DNA from: Oscillospiraceae bacterium
Lineage (GTDB): Bacteria > Bacillota > Clostridia > Oscillospirales > Oscillospiraceae
Length of the DNA stretch: 15,780 nucleotides
Direction of reading: 5' to 3'
NCBI GenBank assembly: GCA_020025375.1
Contig: JAHHSF010000016.1
Location: forward strand, 1 to 15,780
In this document: in pieces, positions 7,494 through 15,217 of the stretch
Numbering within the stretch: position 1 is the first letter of the stretch
Layout: each line of letters begins with the position of its first letter
Position numbers and translations under genes: made by a program
Notes under the pieces: generated by a model
What the model was told of the DNA's origin: nothing
What the model saw: the letters and a program-made list of their open reading frames with translations, nothing else
The model's database searches: none

Positions 7494-7498
7494 GTGTG
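7472..7498. promoter_or_regulatory. Dyad covering both divergent -35 boxes, possible operator
   Basis: CACACTT (7472-7478) and AAGTGTG (7492-7498) form a 7-bp perfect inverted repeat with a 13-base spacer. It touches the -35 boxes of both the leftward (7488-7493) and rightward (7477-7482) promoters. The position suits a repressor or shared regulator, but no regulator gene is present and chance occurrence is possible. Confidence 0.4.
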
Positions 7499-7505
7499 GT
7501 ATAAT
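7477..7505 (+). promoter_or_regulatory. Extended -10 promoter of the CLC operon
   Basis: TGGTATAAT, a consensus -10 (7500-7505) with an extended TGN element, is preceded at 17 bases by TTTCCA (7477-7482), a weak -35. Predicted transcription starts near 7512, inside the palindrome at 7498-7534. Confidence 0.7.
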
Positions 7506-7534
7506 TTTTCCTGCCATGCAGGAAAAATTATACC
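7498..7534. promoter_or_regulatory. 17-bp perfect palindrome at the CLC promoter
   Basis: Bases 7498-7514 pair perfectly with 7518-7534 around CAT. The left arm contains the -10 box, so the structure is more likely a DNA operator or a palindromic element than an RNA hairpin made from this promoter, which would lack most of the left arm. The arms contain TTTTTCCTGC/GCAGGAAAAA. It bears no resemblance to the fluoride riboswitch consensus. Confidence 0.55.
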
Positions 7535-7597
7535 TGTAAAAGCAGGCCTCCTCCGGCAGGGAGACAAATAGGATGTTATTGCACTGAGGTGTTCGTC

Positions 7598-8842
7598 TTG
7601 CAGTCTGTCAAAACCTTTTTTCGGCGGTATGTGGCCGCCATCCTCATCGGCCTGTTGGTGGGGCTGGTGGGAATCTCCTTTCATTTTGCCGTGGACTTCG
7701 TTACCGCGCTTCGCCTCCATTTCCCCGTTCTCCTGCTCCTTTTGCCCGTGGGCGGCCTCGCCACCATCTGGCTCTATCACATCTGCGGCATGGACCGGGA
7801 CCGGGGCACCAATCTGGTACTGGTTGCGGTGCGGGACAACGAGCCTATGCATCTGCGCACCGCCCCCCTCATCTTCCTCTCCACCGTCCTTAACCACCTG
7901 GTGGGCGGCTCCTCGGGCCGGGAGGGTGCCGCCCTCCAGCTGGGGGCCTCCATCTCCTCCCGCATCAGCCATGCCCTCCATCTGAAGGAGAGCGACAGCC
8001 GCATCCTCACCATCTGCGGGATGTCGGCCGCCTTCTCTGCCCTTTTCGGCACCCCGCTGGCCGCCGCCGTGTTCGCCCTGGAGGTGGTCCACGTGGGAAT
8101 CCTGCAATACGCCGCCCTGGTCCCCTCTCTCCTCTCGGCCCTCACCGGCTACCTCCTGGCCCAGGCCTTCGGCGTACCCCCCACCTTCTATCCCCTGAGC
8201 GGTCTCCCAGCCCTGAGCCCCGCCTCCCTCTTCCAGGTCACCGTGCTGGGCGGGCTGTGCGCTCTGGTGTCGGTCCTCTTCTGCTGGGGGATGCACCAGG
8301 CCCACCACCTCTACGCCAAGTTTTTTCCGGAGCGGCCCTACCGCCGGGCCGCCGCAGGCGGCGCTCTGGTGCTGGCCCTCACCCTCCTGGTGGGCCTGTG
8401 CCACGGTTCCCCGCTGGGCTATCCCCTCTACAACGGCGCGGGCGGCAACCTCATCGCCGCCGCCATCGGGAGCGGTCAGGCCGACCCTTGGGATTTCCTG
8501 CTGAAAATTTTGTTCACTGCCCTCACCCTGGGGGCTGGGTTCCGTGGGGGCGAGATCGTCCCCGCCTTCGCCACCGGGGCCTCCTTCGGCTGTGTGGCCG
8601 CCCCCCTGCTGGGGCTGGCCCCTTCCTTCGGCGGCGCGGTGGGTACGGTAGCCCTCTTCTGTGGGGTAACCAACTGCCCCCTCACTTCCATGTTCCTGGC
8701 CTACGAACTCTTCGGCGGGGCGGGCCTGCCCCTCTTCGCCCTGGCCATCGCCGTCTCCTACCGCTTATCCGGCTACTCCAGCCTGTATAGTGAGCAACAA
8801 ATCATATATTCCAAGTGCGACCTCACCTTCCGGAAGCCTTAA
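7598..8842 (+). CDS. CLC-F-like fluoride/proton antiporter (ClC family)
   Basis: This membrane protein of about 414 residues has roughly ten or more hydrophobic segments and the ClC core. The TTG at 7598 is preferred because GAGGTG (7586-7591) lies 6 bases upstream; a GTG at 7589 in the same frame would add three residues but overlaps that site. GGSSGREGAALQLG carries the gating glutamate (Glu109 from the TTG start). The chloride-selective GSGIP motif is absent, replaced near residue 70 by GTNLVL, and LRTAPLIFLSTVLNHL follows. Near the C-terminus GFRGGEIVPAF resembles the GFKGGEV-P segment. These are the features that mark the CLC-F subgroup, known to export fluoride in exchange for protons. 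Fluoride as substrate is therefore likely but inferred. It is the first gene of a likely operon with the amidohydrolase (18-bp gap) and exonuclease III. A chloride/proton antiporter remains the alternative. Confidence 0.82.
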   Translation: MQSVKTFFRRYVAAILIGLLVGLVGISFHFAVDFVTALRLHFPVLLLLLPVGGLATIWLYHICGMDRDRGTNLVLVAVRDNEPMHLRTAPLIFLSTVLNHLVGGSSGREGAALQLGASISSRISHALHLKESDSRILTICGMSAAFSALFGTPLAAAVFALEVVHVGILQYAALVPSLLSALTGYLLAQAFGVPPTFYPLSGLPALSPASLFQVTVLGGLCALVSVLFCWGMHQAHHLYAKFFPERPYRRAAAGGALVLALTLLVGLCHGSPLGYPLYNGAGGNLIAAAIGSGQADPWDFLLKILFTALTLGAGFRGGEIVPAFATGASFGCVAAPLLGLAPSFGGAVGTVALFCGVTNCPLTSMFLAYELFGGAGLPLFALAIAVSYRLSGYSSLYSEQQIIYSKCDLTFRKP

Positions 8843-8860
8843 CTGAGAAAGGAGCTCACC

Positions 8861-10411
8861 ATGTCTATTCTCTTTACCGGCGGTCCTATTCTGACCATGG
8901 AGCCAGGCCCCAGGCCGGAAGCCCTCCTCGTGCGGGACGGAACGCTCGCCGCCCTCGGCTCTTTGGCCGAACTGTCCGCTCTGGACCCCCACGCCCAGCC
9001 CTACGACCTGGCCGGACAGACCCTCATGCCCGCCTTTCTGGATGGGCACAGCCACCTCACTGCCCTGGCCGCTACCTTTGGGCTGTGCAACCTGTCGGCC
9101 TGCGGCTCCCTGCGTGAGCTTGAAACCGTCCTGGTCCATTACGCCCAGGAGCACCCCACCGGCTGGGTGCTGGGCTTTGGCTATGACCACAACATCCTGG
9201 CGGAGCGGGCCCATCCCGACCGCCGGATGATGGACGCCCTCTTCCCCGACCGCCCTGCCCTGGTCACCCATGCCTCGGGCCACATGGGGGTGGCCAACAC
9301 CGCCGCCCTGGAACTAGCCGGCCTCGGCCCTCACAGCCCCGACCCCGACGGCGGAAAAATCGGCCGGGAGGCCGACGGCAGGACCCCCAGCGGCTACCTG
9401 GAGGAGAACGCCTTTTTTGCCCTGTCAAAGCTGGTCCCGCCCCCATCGGCGGAGCAGATGTCCGCCCAGCTGACCCAAGCCCAGGACCTCTACCTCTCCC
9501 AGGGCATCACCCTGGTCCAGGACGGCAAAACGGGGCCCGGGGAGTACGCCCTTCTTTCCCATGCTCCGCTGAAGGTGGAGGTGGTCTGCTACGCCGACCT
9601 GAAAACCGCCCCGGAGCTCATTCACGCCACCGCCACAGAAACTCTCTCGGTTGGCGGCTATAAGATTTTTCTGGACGGCTCCCCCCAGGGGCGCACCGCC
9701 TGGATGCTGGAGCCCTACGCCAAGGGGGATGGCTCCTACCGCGGCTACCCCGCCATGGAGGACGAGGCCGTCACCGACCTGCTCATCCGGGCCAGAAAGG
9801 AAAACGCCCAGGTCCTGGCCCATTGCAACGGAGATGCGGCGGCGGCTCAATATATCCGCTGCTGGCGTTGGGCCATGCGGGCCGATCCCGGCCACCCCGA
9901 CCTGCGGCCCGTGATGATCCACGCCCAACTGGTCCGAAAAGAACAGCTGGCCGAGATGAAAAGTCTGGGAATAATGCCCTCCTTTTTTGCCGCCCACGTT
10001 CGCTACTGGGGAGACGTGCACATGGAAAATTTCGGCCCCCACCGGGCGGCCTCCATCTCTCCCCTGGCCTGGGCCAAGCAGCTGGGCCTCCCCTTCACCC
10101 TCCATCAGGACGCTCCCGTCCTGCCCCCCAATATGCTGGAGAGCATCTCCATCGCCGCCACCCGGCGCACCCGCTCAGGGGTCCTGTTGGGCCCGGAGCA
10201 GATCATCCCGGTGGAGGAGGCCCTCCTGGCCACCACCCGCCACGCCGCCTGGCAGTACCACATGGAGGACCGGCGGGGCACTCTGGCCCCCGGCAAGGTC
10301 GCTGACCTTATCGTGCTGGACGCTGACCCCACTTCCCTGCCCCCCGACCAGGTGGAACACATCCGGGTCACGGAGACCTTCCGCTCCGGCAAAAGCGTCT
10401 GGCGGCGCTGA
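8861..10411 (+). CDS. Amidohydrolase family protein (YtcJ-like, amidohydrolase 3)
   Basis: This 516-residue metal-dependent hydrolase starts at an ATG with GAAAGGAG 6 bases upstream. Candidate active-site positions visible in order are DGHSHL (61-66, two metal His), HASGHMG (137-143), Lys268 in GYKIFLDGSPQGRTAW (a conserved block of the family), His321 (LAHCNGDA), His354 (MIHAQLV) and Asp417 (HQDAPV). The C-terminal LAPGKVADLIVLDADP (475-490) is the usual strand that returns to the N-terminal beta-sandwich. The layout matches the YtcJ/N-substituted formamide deformylase group, whose members act on C-N bonds of diverse substrates. The natural substrate cannot be told. No signal peptide, so cytosolic. 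It lies between the CLC gene and exonuclease III in one tight plus-strand unit. Confidence 0.88.
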   Translation: MSILFTGGPILTMEPGPRPEALLVRDGTLAALGSLAELSALDPHAQPYDLAGQTLMPAFLDGHSHLTALAATFGLCNLSACGSLRELETVLVHYAQEHPTGWVLGFGYDHNILAERAHPDRRMMDALFPDRPALVTHASGHMGVANTAALELAGLGPHSPDPDGGKIGREADGRTPSGYLEENAFFALSKLVPPPSAEQMSAQLTQAQDLYLSQGITLVQDGKTGPGEYALLSHAPLKVEVVCYADLKTAPELIHATATETLSVGGYKIFLDGSPQGRTAWMLEPYAKGDGSYRGYPAMEDEAVTDLLIRARKENAQVLAHCNGDAAAAQYIRCWRWAMRADPGHPDLRPVMIHAQLVRKEQLAEMKSLGIMPSFFAAHVRYWGDVHMENFGPHRAASISPLAWAKQLGLPFTLHQDAPVLPPNMLESISIAATRRTRSGVLLGPEQIIPVEEALLATTRHAAWQYHMEDRRGTLAPGKVADLIVLDADPTSLPPDQVEHIRVTETFRSGKSVWRR

Positions 10412-10436
10412 TTTTTCCGCAGAAGGAGAACAAGAG

Positions 10437-11210
10437 ATGAAATTCGTATCCTGGAACGTGAACGGCCTGCGGGCCTGCCTGAGCAAGGGCTTTTTGGATT
10501 CCTTCCATGCCCTGGATGCCGACATTTTCTGCTTACAGGAGACCAAGATGCAACCCGGGCAGGCCGACATCGACCTGTCCGGCTATCAGGCGTTCTGGAA
10601 CTCGGCGGAGAAGAAGGGCTACTCCGGCACCGCGGTCTTTACCCGCATCCCGCCTCTGTCGGTCTCCTACGACATTGGAGACCCCGACCACGTGGGGGAG
10701 GGCAGGTCCATCACCCTGGAATTTGAGGACTTCTACCTGGTAACGGTCTACACCCCCAACTCCCAGGACGGGCTCAAGCGGCTTCCCTACCGCATGGCCT
10801 GGGAGGACGCTTTCCGCGCCTATCTCCGCAAGCTGGACGAAAAAAAGCCCGTCGTGGTCTGTGGGGATCTGAATGTCGCCCACAATGAAAGGGACCTTAA
10901 GAACCCCAAGTCCAACCGCAAAAACGCCGGCTTCTCTGACGAGGAGCGGGCCAAGTTCGGGGCGCTTCTGGCCGCCGGGTTTACCGACACTTTCCGCCAC
11001 CTCTATCCCGACCTGGAGGGGGCCTACTCCTGGTGGAGCTACCGCTTCCACGCCCGGGAGAAGAATGCGGGGTGGCGCATCGACTATTTCCTCACCTCAA
11101 ACCGCCTGGCTCCAAAGATTCAGGCCGCCGCCATCCACAGCGACATTTTCGGCAGCGACCACTGCCCGGTCTCCCTCACTCTGGAAGAACCGTTTGACCC
11201 TCTTTCTTAA
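10437..11210 (+). CDS. exoA: Exodeoxyribonuclease III / AP endonuclease
   Basis: This 257-residue protein begins MKFVSWNVNGLRA at an ATG with AGAAGGAG 8 bases upstream; the frame is open further upstream, but that part only overlaps the amidohydrolase in another frame. All signature residues of the EEP/ExoIII family are present: Asn7, Glu35 (LQETK), Tyr105 (VYTPNSQ), Asp144 and Asn146 (GDLNVAHNERDL), the YSWWSYRFHAREKNAGWRID block (197-216) and the catalytic Asp241-His242 (SDHCPV). Family enzymes cut DNA at abasic sites and degrade 3' ends in base excision repair. Length is standard. It follows the amidohydrolase by 25 bp. Its last codons overlap a strong promoter for the next genes, and no terminator follows. 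Confidence 0.96.
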   Translation: MKFVSWNVNGLRACLSKGFLDSFHALDADIFCLQETKMQPGQADIDLSGYQAFWNSAEKKGYSGTAVFTRIPPLSVSYDIGDPDHVGEGRSITLEFEDFYLVTVYTPNSQDGLKRLPYRMAWEDAFRAYLRKLDEKKPVVVCGDLNVAHNERDLKNPKSNRKNAGFSDEERAKFGALLAAGFTDTFRHLYPDLEGAYSWWSYRFHAREKNAGWRIDYFLTSNRLAPKIQAAAIHSDIFGSDHCPVSLTLEEPFDPLS

Positions 11211-11222
11211 TTATGGTATAAT
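11194..11222 (+). promoter_or_regulatory. Strong promoter of the acyltransferase operon, within the 3' end of exoA
   Basis: TTGACC (11194-11199) and TATAAT (11217-11222) are 17 bases apart, and TGG before the -10 makes an extended -10. Five of six -35 and all -10 bases match consensus. The predicted transcript has a leader of about 95 bases. The -35 lies inside the last codons of exoA. Confidence 0.85.
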
Positions 11223-11254
11223 TTTTCGACCAATTTTCACGGAAGGATGATTTT

Positions 11255-11320
11255 GTGCCCATTCTGATTTCCAATTTTAACCTTTCGGCCCATTTCCCGG
11301 CCGGCTTTCAGGAGGTCTGA
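11255..11320 (+). CDS. Possible 21-codon leader ORF upstream of the acyltransferase
   Basis: A GTG at 11255 opens a 21-codon frame ending in TGA at 11318-11320, two bases before the acyltransferase ATG. A GGAAGGA site (11241-11247) lies 7 bases before the GTG. The RBS of the acyltransferase (AGGAGGT, 11310-11316) is inside this frame, so translation of the small ORF could control or couple to the next gene. The peptide starts MPILISNFNLSAHF and is fairly hydrophobic. No family is recognised and the frame may be fortuitous. Confidence 0.35.
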   Translation: MPILISNFNLSAHFPAGFQEV

Positions 11321-11322
11321 CC

Positions 11323-12384
11323 ATGGGACGCACCATTGACGGCCGTTTGGCTTACGCTGACCTCCTCCGGGCCGTGGCCACCATTGCGGTCATCACCCTT
11401 CACATGGCGGGCAGTCAGATGGGTGCTGTGGGAGTGACCACCTCGGCCTGGGCTGTTTTTAATGTTTACAACGGGCTGGTGCGCTGGTGCGTGCCGGTCT
11501 TTGTCATGCTTTCCGGCATGTTCCTGCTGGACCCCAAGAAGGGGGAAAAGCTGGGCCATACCGCCCTGCGTATTCTCCGCATCTTCGTGGCCCTGGTGGT
11601 TTGGGCGGCGGTGTACGCCCTTGCCAACCATGTGGCTACCGGCGGCGTTCTTTCCTGGGCCGGCTTCAAGTCCGCCCTCTGGTCCGCCGTCTTGGGGAAC
11701 ACCCACTACCACCTGTGGTTCCTCTACATGATTATCGGTCTCTATCTGGTCACCCCCATCCTCCGGGCCTTCGTCCGGGGGGCCAGCCGGGCCGACTTTC
11801 ACTACTTCTTTCTCATCACTTTTGCCATCGCCTTCCTCCTGCCCACCCTTCTCCGCTTCCGTCCCAGCCAGACGGCCTCCCTCTATCTCAGCCGGCTGAA
11901 TATCCATCTGGTGCTGGGCTATGTGGGCTTTTATGTGGCGGGCTACTACCTGAAGGCCTATACCATCGGCCGTGTCGCCGAGGCTCTTATCTACATTTTC
12001 GGCGTGGCCGGGGCCTTTGTCACCATCTGTGGAACCAGCGTCCTCTCCCAACGGGCCGGAGCCTTAAACGACATCCTCTACGGCTATATGACTCCCAATG
12101 TGGCCGCCATGGCTGTGGCCGTCTTTGTCCTCTTCCGCTATGTGCTGGGCATCAGCGATGAGCGGGACCGCCGCCGCCGGATGAGCGGGGTGGCACGGGT
12201 CTCCTTTGGCATCTATCTGGTCCACGACCTTTTTATCATGCTCCTCCGGGCACTGGACATCACCACCCTCTCCTTCTCCCCCTCTCTGGCGGTCCCCCTG
12301 CTGACGGCGGTGGTCTTTTTACTCTCCTTCGCCGTGGCCTGGCTGCTGTCCAGGATTCCCTTCGTGGGCCCCTATCTCACCTGA
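11323..12384 (+). CDS. Acyltransferase-3 family membrane protein (OafA/WecH-like)
   Basis: This 353-residue protein has about ten hydrophobic segments and the acyltransferase-3 signature. The first helix holds DLLRAVATIAVITLHM, with Arg16 and His27 in the conserved R-(x)10-H arrangement. RWCVPVFVMLSGMFLL and YHLWFLYMIIGLYLVTPIL (about 127-145) are the typical second and later blocks. Near the C-terminus FGIYLVHDLF is also characteristic. Such proteins move acyl groups, usually acetyl, from cytoplasmic acyl-CoA to cell-surface polysaccharides or other glycans. There is no fused SGNH domain. The acceptor is unknown. The ATG has AGGAGGT 6 bases upstream. It is the first large gene of the cassette, 23 bp before the MBOAT gene. 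Confidence 0.87.
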   Translation: MGRTIDGRLAYADLLRAVATIAVITLHMAGSQMGAVGVTTSAWAVFNVYNGLVRWCVPVFVMLSGMFLLDPKKGEKLGHTALRILRIFVALVVWAAVYALANHVATGGVLSWAGFKSALWSAVLGNTHYHLWFLYMIIGLYLVTPILRAFVRGASRADFHYFFLITFAIAFLLPTLLRFRPSQTASLYLSRLNIHLVLGYVGFYVAGYYLKAYTIGRVAEALIYIFGVAGAFVTICGTSVLSQRAGALNDILYGYMTPNVAAMAVAVFVLFRYVLGISDERDRRRRMSGVARVSFGIYLVHDLFIMLLRALDITTLSFSPSLAVPLLTAVVFLLSFAVAWLLSRIPFVGPYLT

Positions 12385-12407
12385 TCCTTTGAAAAGGAGT
12401 CCCAGAT

Positions 12408-13817
12408 ATGCTCTTTTCCAGTACCACCTTTCTCCTCCTCTTTCTGCCTGCCATGCTCCTGGGCTACCACCTGGTCTTTCGGAGGATGCGGCGGGCCCAA
12501 AATCTATTTTTGCTGGCGGGTTCCCTCTTTTTTTACGCTTGGGGGGAGCCTTGGTTCGTGCTGGTCATGATCCTCTCCATCGGGGTGAACTACGGCCTGG
12601 GCCTCTGGGCCCACAGGCTCCACCGCACCCACCGGTACACGGAGGGTGTGGTCGCCGTGGCCTTTACCGTCAACCTGGCCCTCCTCTTCGTCTTCAAATA
12701 TCTGGTCTTTCTGCTGGAGAATCTCAAGCTTTTGGGCTTTCAGCCGGTCATCCCGGTCATCGAGCTCCCTATCGGCATTTCCTTCTTTACCTTCCAGGCC
12801 TTGAGCTACGTTCTGGACGTGGCGAAGGGCCAGGCCACCGTCCAGCGGAACCCCCTTTATCTGGGGCTCTACATCTCCTTCTTTCCCCAGCTCATTGCCG
12901 GGCCCATCGTGAAGTATTCCGACATTGCCCAGCAGATTGAGCTTCGGGAGGAGACCTGGACAGGCTTCTCCGCCGGGGTGAGCCGCTTTCTCATCGGCCT
13001 TGCCAAAAAGGTCCTTCTCTCTAACCAGCTGGCCATCCTGGCCGACCGTGCCTTCACCATGGCTGAGCGCCCCGCCGCCTTTGCCTGGCTGGGGGCACTG
13101 TGCTACACGCTTCAAATTTACTACGACTTCTCCGGCTACTCCGACATGGCCCTCGGCCTGGGCGCCATGTTTGGGTTCCGTTTCCAGGAAAACTTCAACT
13201 ACCCCTATTGGGCCACCTCCATCACCGACTTCTGGCGGCGGTGGCACATTTCCCTGTCCCAGTGGTTTCGGGACTATGTCTACATCCCCCTGGGCGGGAG
13301 CCGCACCGGCAAAACGGTGCGCAACCTCTTTTTGGTCTGGCTTCTCACCGGCCTGTGGCACGGGGCCAACTGGACCTTCGTGGCTTGGGGCCTGTTCTAT
13401 TTCGTCCTTTTGTACCTAGAGAAATTCCGGGGTCTGGGCCGGGGCTGGCCCCTCTGGCTCCGCCGGGCGTTCACCTTCCTCATGGTAAATTTCGCCTGGA
13501 TCCTCTTCCGGGCCGAGACCCTCTCCCAGGGCTGGCAGTACATTCTTTCCATGTTCGGTGCCCAGGGCTGGGCCTCGGCAGCCGCCGGGCTCTTTCTCCG
13601 GGAAAACCTGGTGGTCCTTCTGGCCGCTCTCCTGTTCATGGTCCCCTTCGCCCCATGGGCGAAGAGCAAGCTGGAGACGGTTCCCGCCCCCGCCAAAAGG
13701 GCGGTGGAGCTCGTGACCGCCCTGCTCTCGTCGGTGGCACTGACCTGCCTGCTCCTGGCCGCCCTGTGCTATCTGGTCAAAGGCACCTACAATCCCTTTA
13801 TCTACTTCAATTTTTAG
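12408..13817 (+). CDS. MBOAT family O-acyltransferase (AlgI-like)
   Basis: This 469-residue multi-pass membrane protein has the MBOAT core. Blocks seen in order are FYAWGEPWF (42-50), ELPIGISFFTFQALSYVLD (119-137), SFFPQLIAGPI (158-167), IYYDFSGYSDMALGLG (237-252), DFWRRWHISLSQWFRDYVYI (274-293) and LTGLWHGANW (313-322). His318 in the last block is the invariant MBOAT histidine and His280 the second conserved one. This pattern is AlgI/DltB-like: such proteins accept an acyl group on the cytoplasmic side and pass it to an extracellular partner. The next gene, 10 bp away, encodes a DHHW/AlgJ-type partner, which strongly supports polysaccharide O-acetylation. RBS is AAAGGAG upstream of the ATG. 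Not DltB, since no other dlt genes are near. Confidence 0.94.
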   Translation: MLFSSTTFLLLFLPAMLLGYHLVFRRMRRAQNLFLLAGSLFFYAWGEPWFVLVMILSIGVNYGLGLWAHRLHRTHRYTEGVVAVAFTVNLALLFVFKYLVFLLENLKLLGFQPVIPVIELPIGISFFTFQALSYVLDVAKGQATVQRNPLYLGLYISFFPQLIAGPIVKYSDIAQQIELREETWTGFSAGVSRFLIGLAKKVLLSNQLAILADRAFTMAERPAAFAWLGALCYTLQIYYDFSGYSDMALGLGAMFGFRFQENFNYPYWATSITDFWRRWHISLSQWFRDYVYIPLGGSRTGKTVRNLFLVWLLTGLWHGANWTFVAWGLFYFVLLYLEKFRGLGRGWPLWLRRAFTFLMVNFAWILFRAETLSQGWQYILSMFGAQGWASAAAGLFLRENLVVLLAALLFMVPFAPWAKSKLETVPAPAKRAVELVTALLSSVALTCLLLAALCYLVKGTYNPFIYFNF

Positions 13818-13827
13818 GAGGACTGTC

Positions 13828-15207
13828 ATGGCAACCAAACTGCGCGATACCCTGGCCGCCCTCCTCTTCCTGGGCACCCTGGCCGTGGGACTCCTCTACC
13901 TGGGCCTGGGTGTCCAGGAGGCCCAGCAGATGGAGGGAAGCGGTACCCTCTCCTCCCAGCGGACCTGGACCCACACCCGGTCCAACCGAAAAAATCCCCC
14001 CCAACAGCCCGGACGAGGCGTTCCCCTCACCTTTGAAGAATTTTTTGCGGGGACCAAGGCAGCCACCGCCGAAGTGGAAAATCGCCTCACCAAGTCCCTG
14101 GACCGGGATCACCTCTTCATTGAGGCCTACGGCCTGCTCCAAGCCCTCCAGGGCCGCCGGGTCATGGAGGACATGGATCCGCAATACACCGTGGTCCGCC
14201 TTTCAGACGGCTCCCTCTCCTTCGCCAACCCCGACGCCCCCTATCTGGATCCCACAGAGCGGGCCCAGGGGGTGGTCGAGTTCCGGGATGCCCTGGAGCA
14301 AAAACTGGGCATTCCCCTTCTCTATGTCCAGGCCCCCCAGAAGGTCTACTACGACGGGGATGGACAGCTTCCCGCCGGTCTGGTGGACTACGGTGACGCC
14401 TACGCCAACATTATGGCCCACACCCTTCAAAACGCCGACGTTCCCTATCTGGACCTGCGGCCCGTCCTGGCCGAGACCGGACGGTACGGCGAACTCTTCT
14501 TCTCCACCGACCACCACTGGACCCCAGAGGGGGCTTTCCTGGGATGGGAGGCGGTGGGCAAGACCCTGAAAACGGACTTCGACCTGGATATCGACCCCCG
14601 CTCCTACACCCAGAGCTACTACACGCAAACCACCTACGAGGACGTGTTCCTGGGCAGTCAGGGCAAGCGGGTGGGCTCCCTCTACGCCGGCACCGACGAC
14701 CTCACCGTCTGGTACCCCGACAGCTTCACCCAGCTCAACTATGAGGTCTACAGTCAGGACATCAACCGCACCGGCACCTTCCAGCAATCGGTCCTCTTCC
14801 CCGAGCGGCTGGAGGAGGAGGATCTGTACCAGTCCAACCCCTACACCTATTACTCCGGCGGGGACTACTCCTTCGCCCGGATGCGGAACCTTCTCAATCC
14901 CAAGGGGCCCAAGGTGGTCCTTCTCCGGGACTCCTTCGGCTGTACCTTCGCCCCCTTTATGGCCCTGGGCTGCGGGGAGGTCATCACCATCGACCTGCGC
15001 TATTTCCACGACGACCTCATGGAGTACATCCAGTGGGTGGAGGCCGACATGGTGGTCATGCTCTACTCCCCCGGCTCTCTGAAACTCCCCGCCATGTTCG
15101 ACTTCTTCTACAACCCCGACCAGACCTGGCGCCCCGACCGCAAGCCGCCCATCCACCTGGACGGGTCCTTCAAGCCTGCCCCCGGTCAGGCGACTTCCAT
15201 GGGATAG
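13828..15207 (+). CDS. DHHW family protein (AlgJ/AlgX-like O-acetyl transfer protein)
   Basis: This 459-residue protein has one N-terminal hydrophobic segment (about 5-29), probably a membrane anchor with the rest outside the cell. The defining DHHW motif is at 228-231 (STDHHWTPEGAF), and DSFG at 368-371 gives Ser369. By analogy with AlgJ/AlgX (SGNH-like fold), Asp228, His230 and Ser369 would be the catalytic triad. This correspondence is inferred, not aligned. Its partner is the upstream MBOAT; the stop codon of that gene lies in the RBS (TAGGAGGA) of this one, implying translational coupling. Likely role: transfer of acetyl groups to a secreted or surface glycan. Residues 30-60 form a low-complexity, Pro/Arg/Ser-rich linker. 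Confidence 0.87.
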   Translation: MATKLRDTLAALLFLGTLAVGLLYLGLGVQEAQQMEGSGTLSSQRTWTHTRSNRKNPPQQPGRGVPLTFEEFFAGTKAATAEVENRLTKSLDRDHLFIEAYGLLQALQGRRVMEDMDPQYTVVRLSDGSLSFANPDAPYLDPTERAQGVVEFRDALEQKLGIPLLYVQAPQKVYYDGDGQLPAGLVDYGDAYANIMAHTLQNADVPYLDLRPVLAETGRYGELFFSTDHHWTPEGAFLGWEAVGKTLKTDFDLDIDPRSYTQSYYTQTTYEDVFLGSQGKRVGSLYAGTDDLTVWYPDSFTQLNYEVYSQDINRTGTFQQSVLFPERLEEEDLYQSNPYTYYSGGDYSFARMRNLLNPKGPKVVLLRDSFGCTFAPFMALGCGEVITIDLRYFHDDLMEYIQWVEADMVVMLYSPGSLKLPAMFDFFYNPDQTWRPDRKPPIHLDGSFKPAPGQATSMG

Positions 15208-15217
15208 GAGGCCCCCT

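Noticed and set aside
7535..7597. Fluoride riboswitch upstream of the CLC gene
   Set aside because: I looked for the GGNGAUG...CUGAUGACUCC-type consensus and found no matching arrangement by eye; a covariance search would be decisive.
9987..10436. Upstream extension of the exonuclease III frame
   Set aside because: The extra 150 codons overlap the amidohydrolase in another frame, are Pro/Ser/Arg-rich, and lack homology; ATG 10437 has an RBS and gives the standard N-terminus.
11211..11254. Terminator between exoA and the acyltransferase operon
   Set aside because: No stable stem with a U-tract is visible; exoA transcription probably reads through into the following genes.
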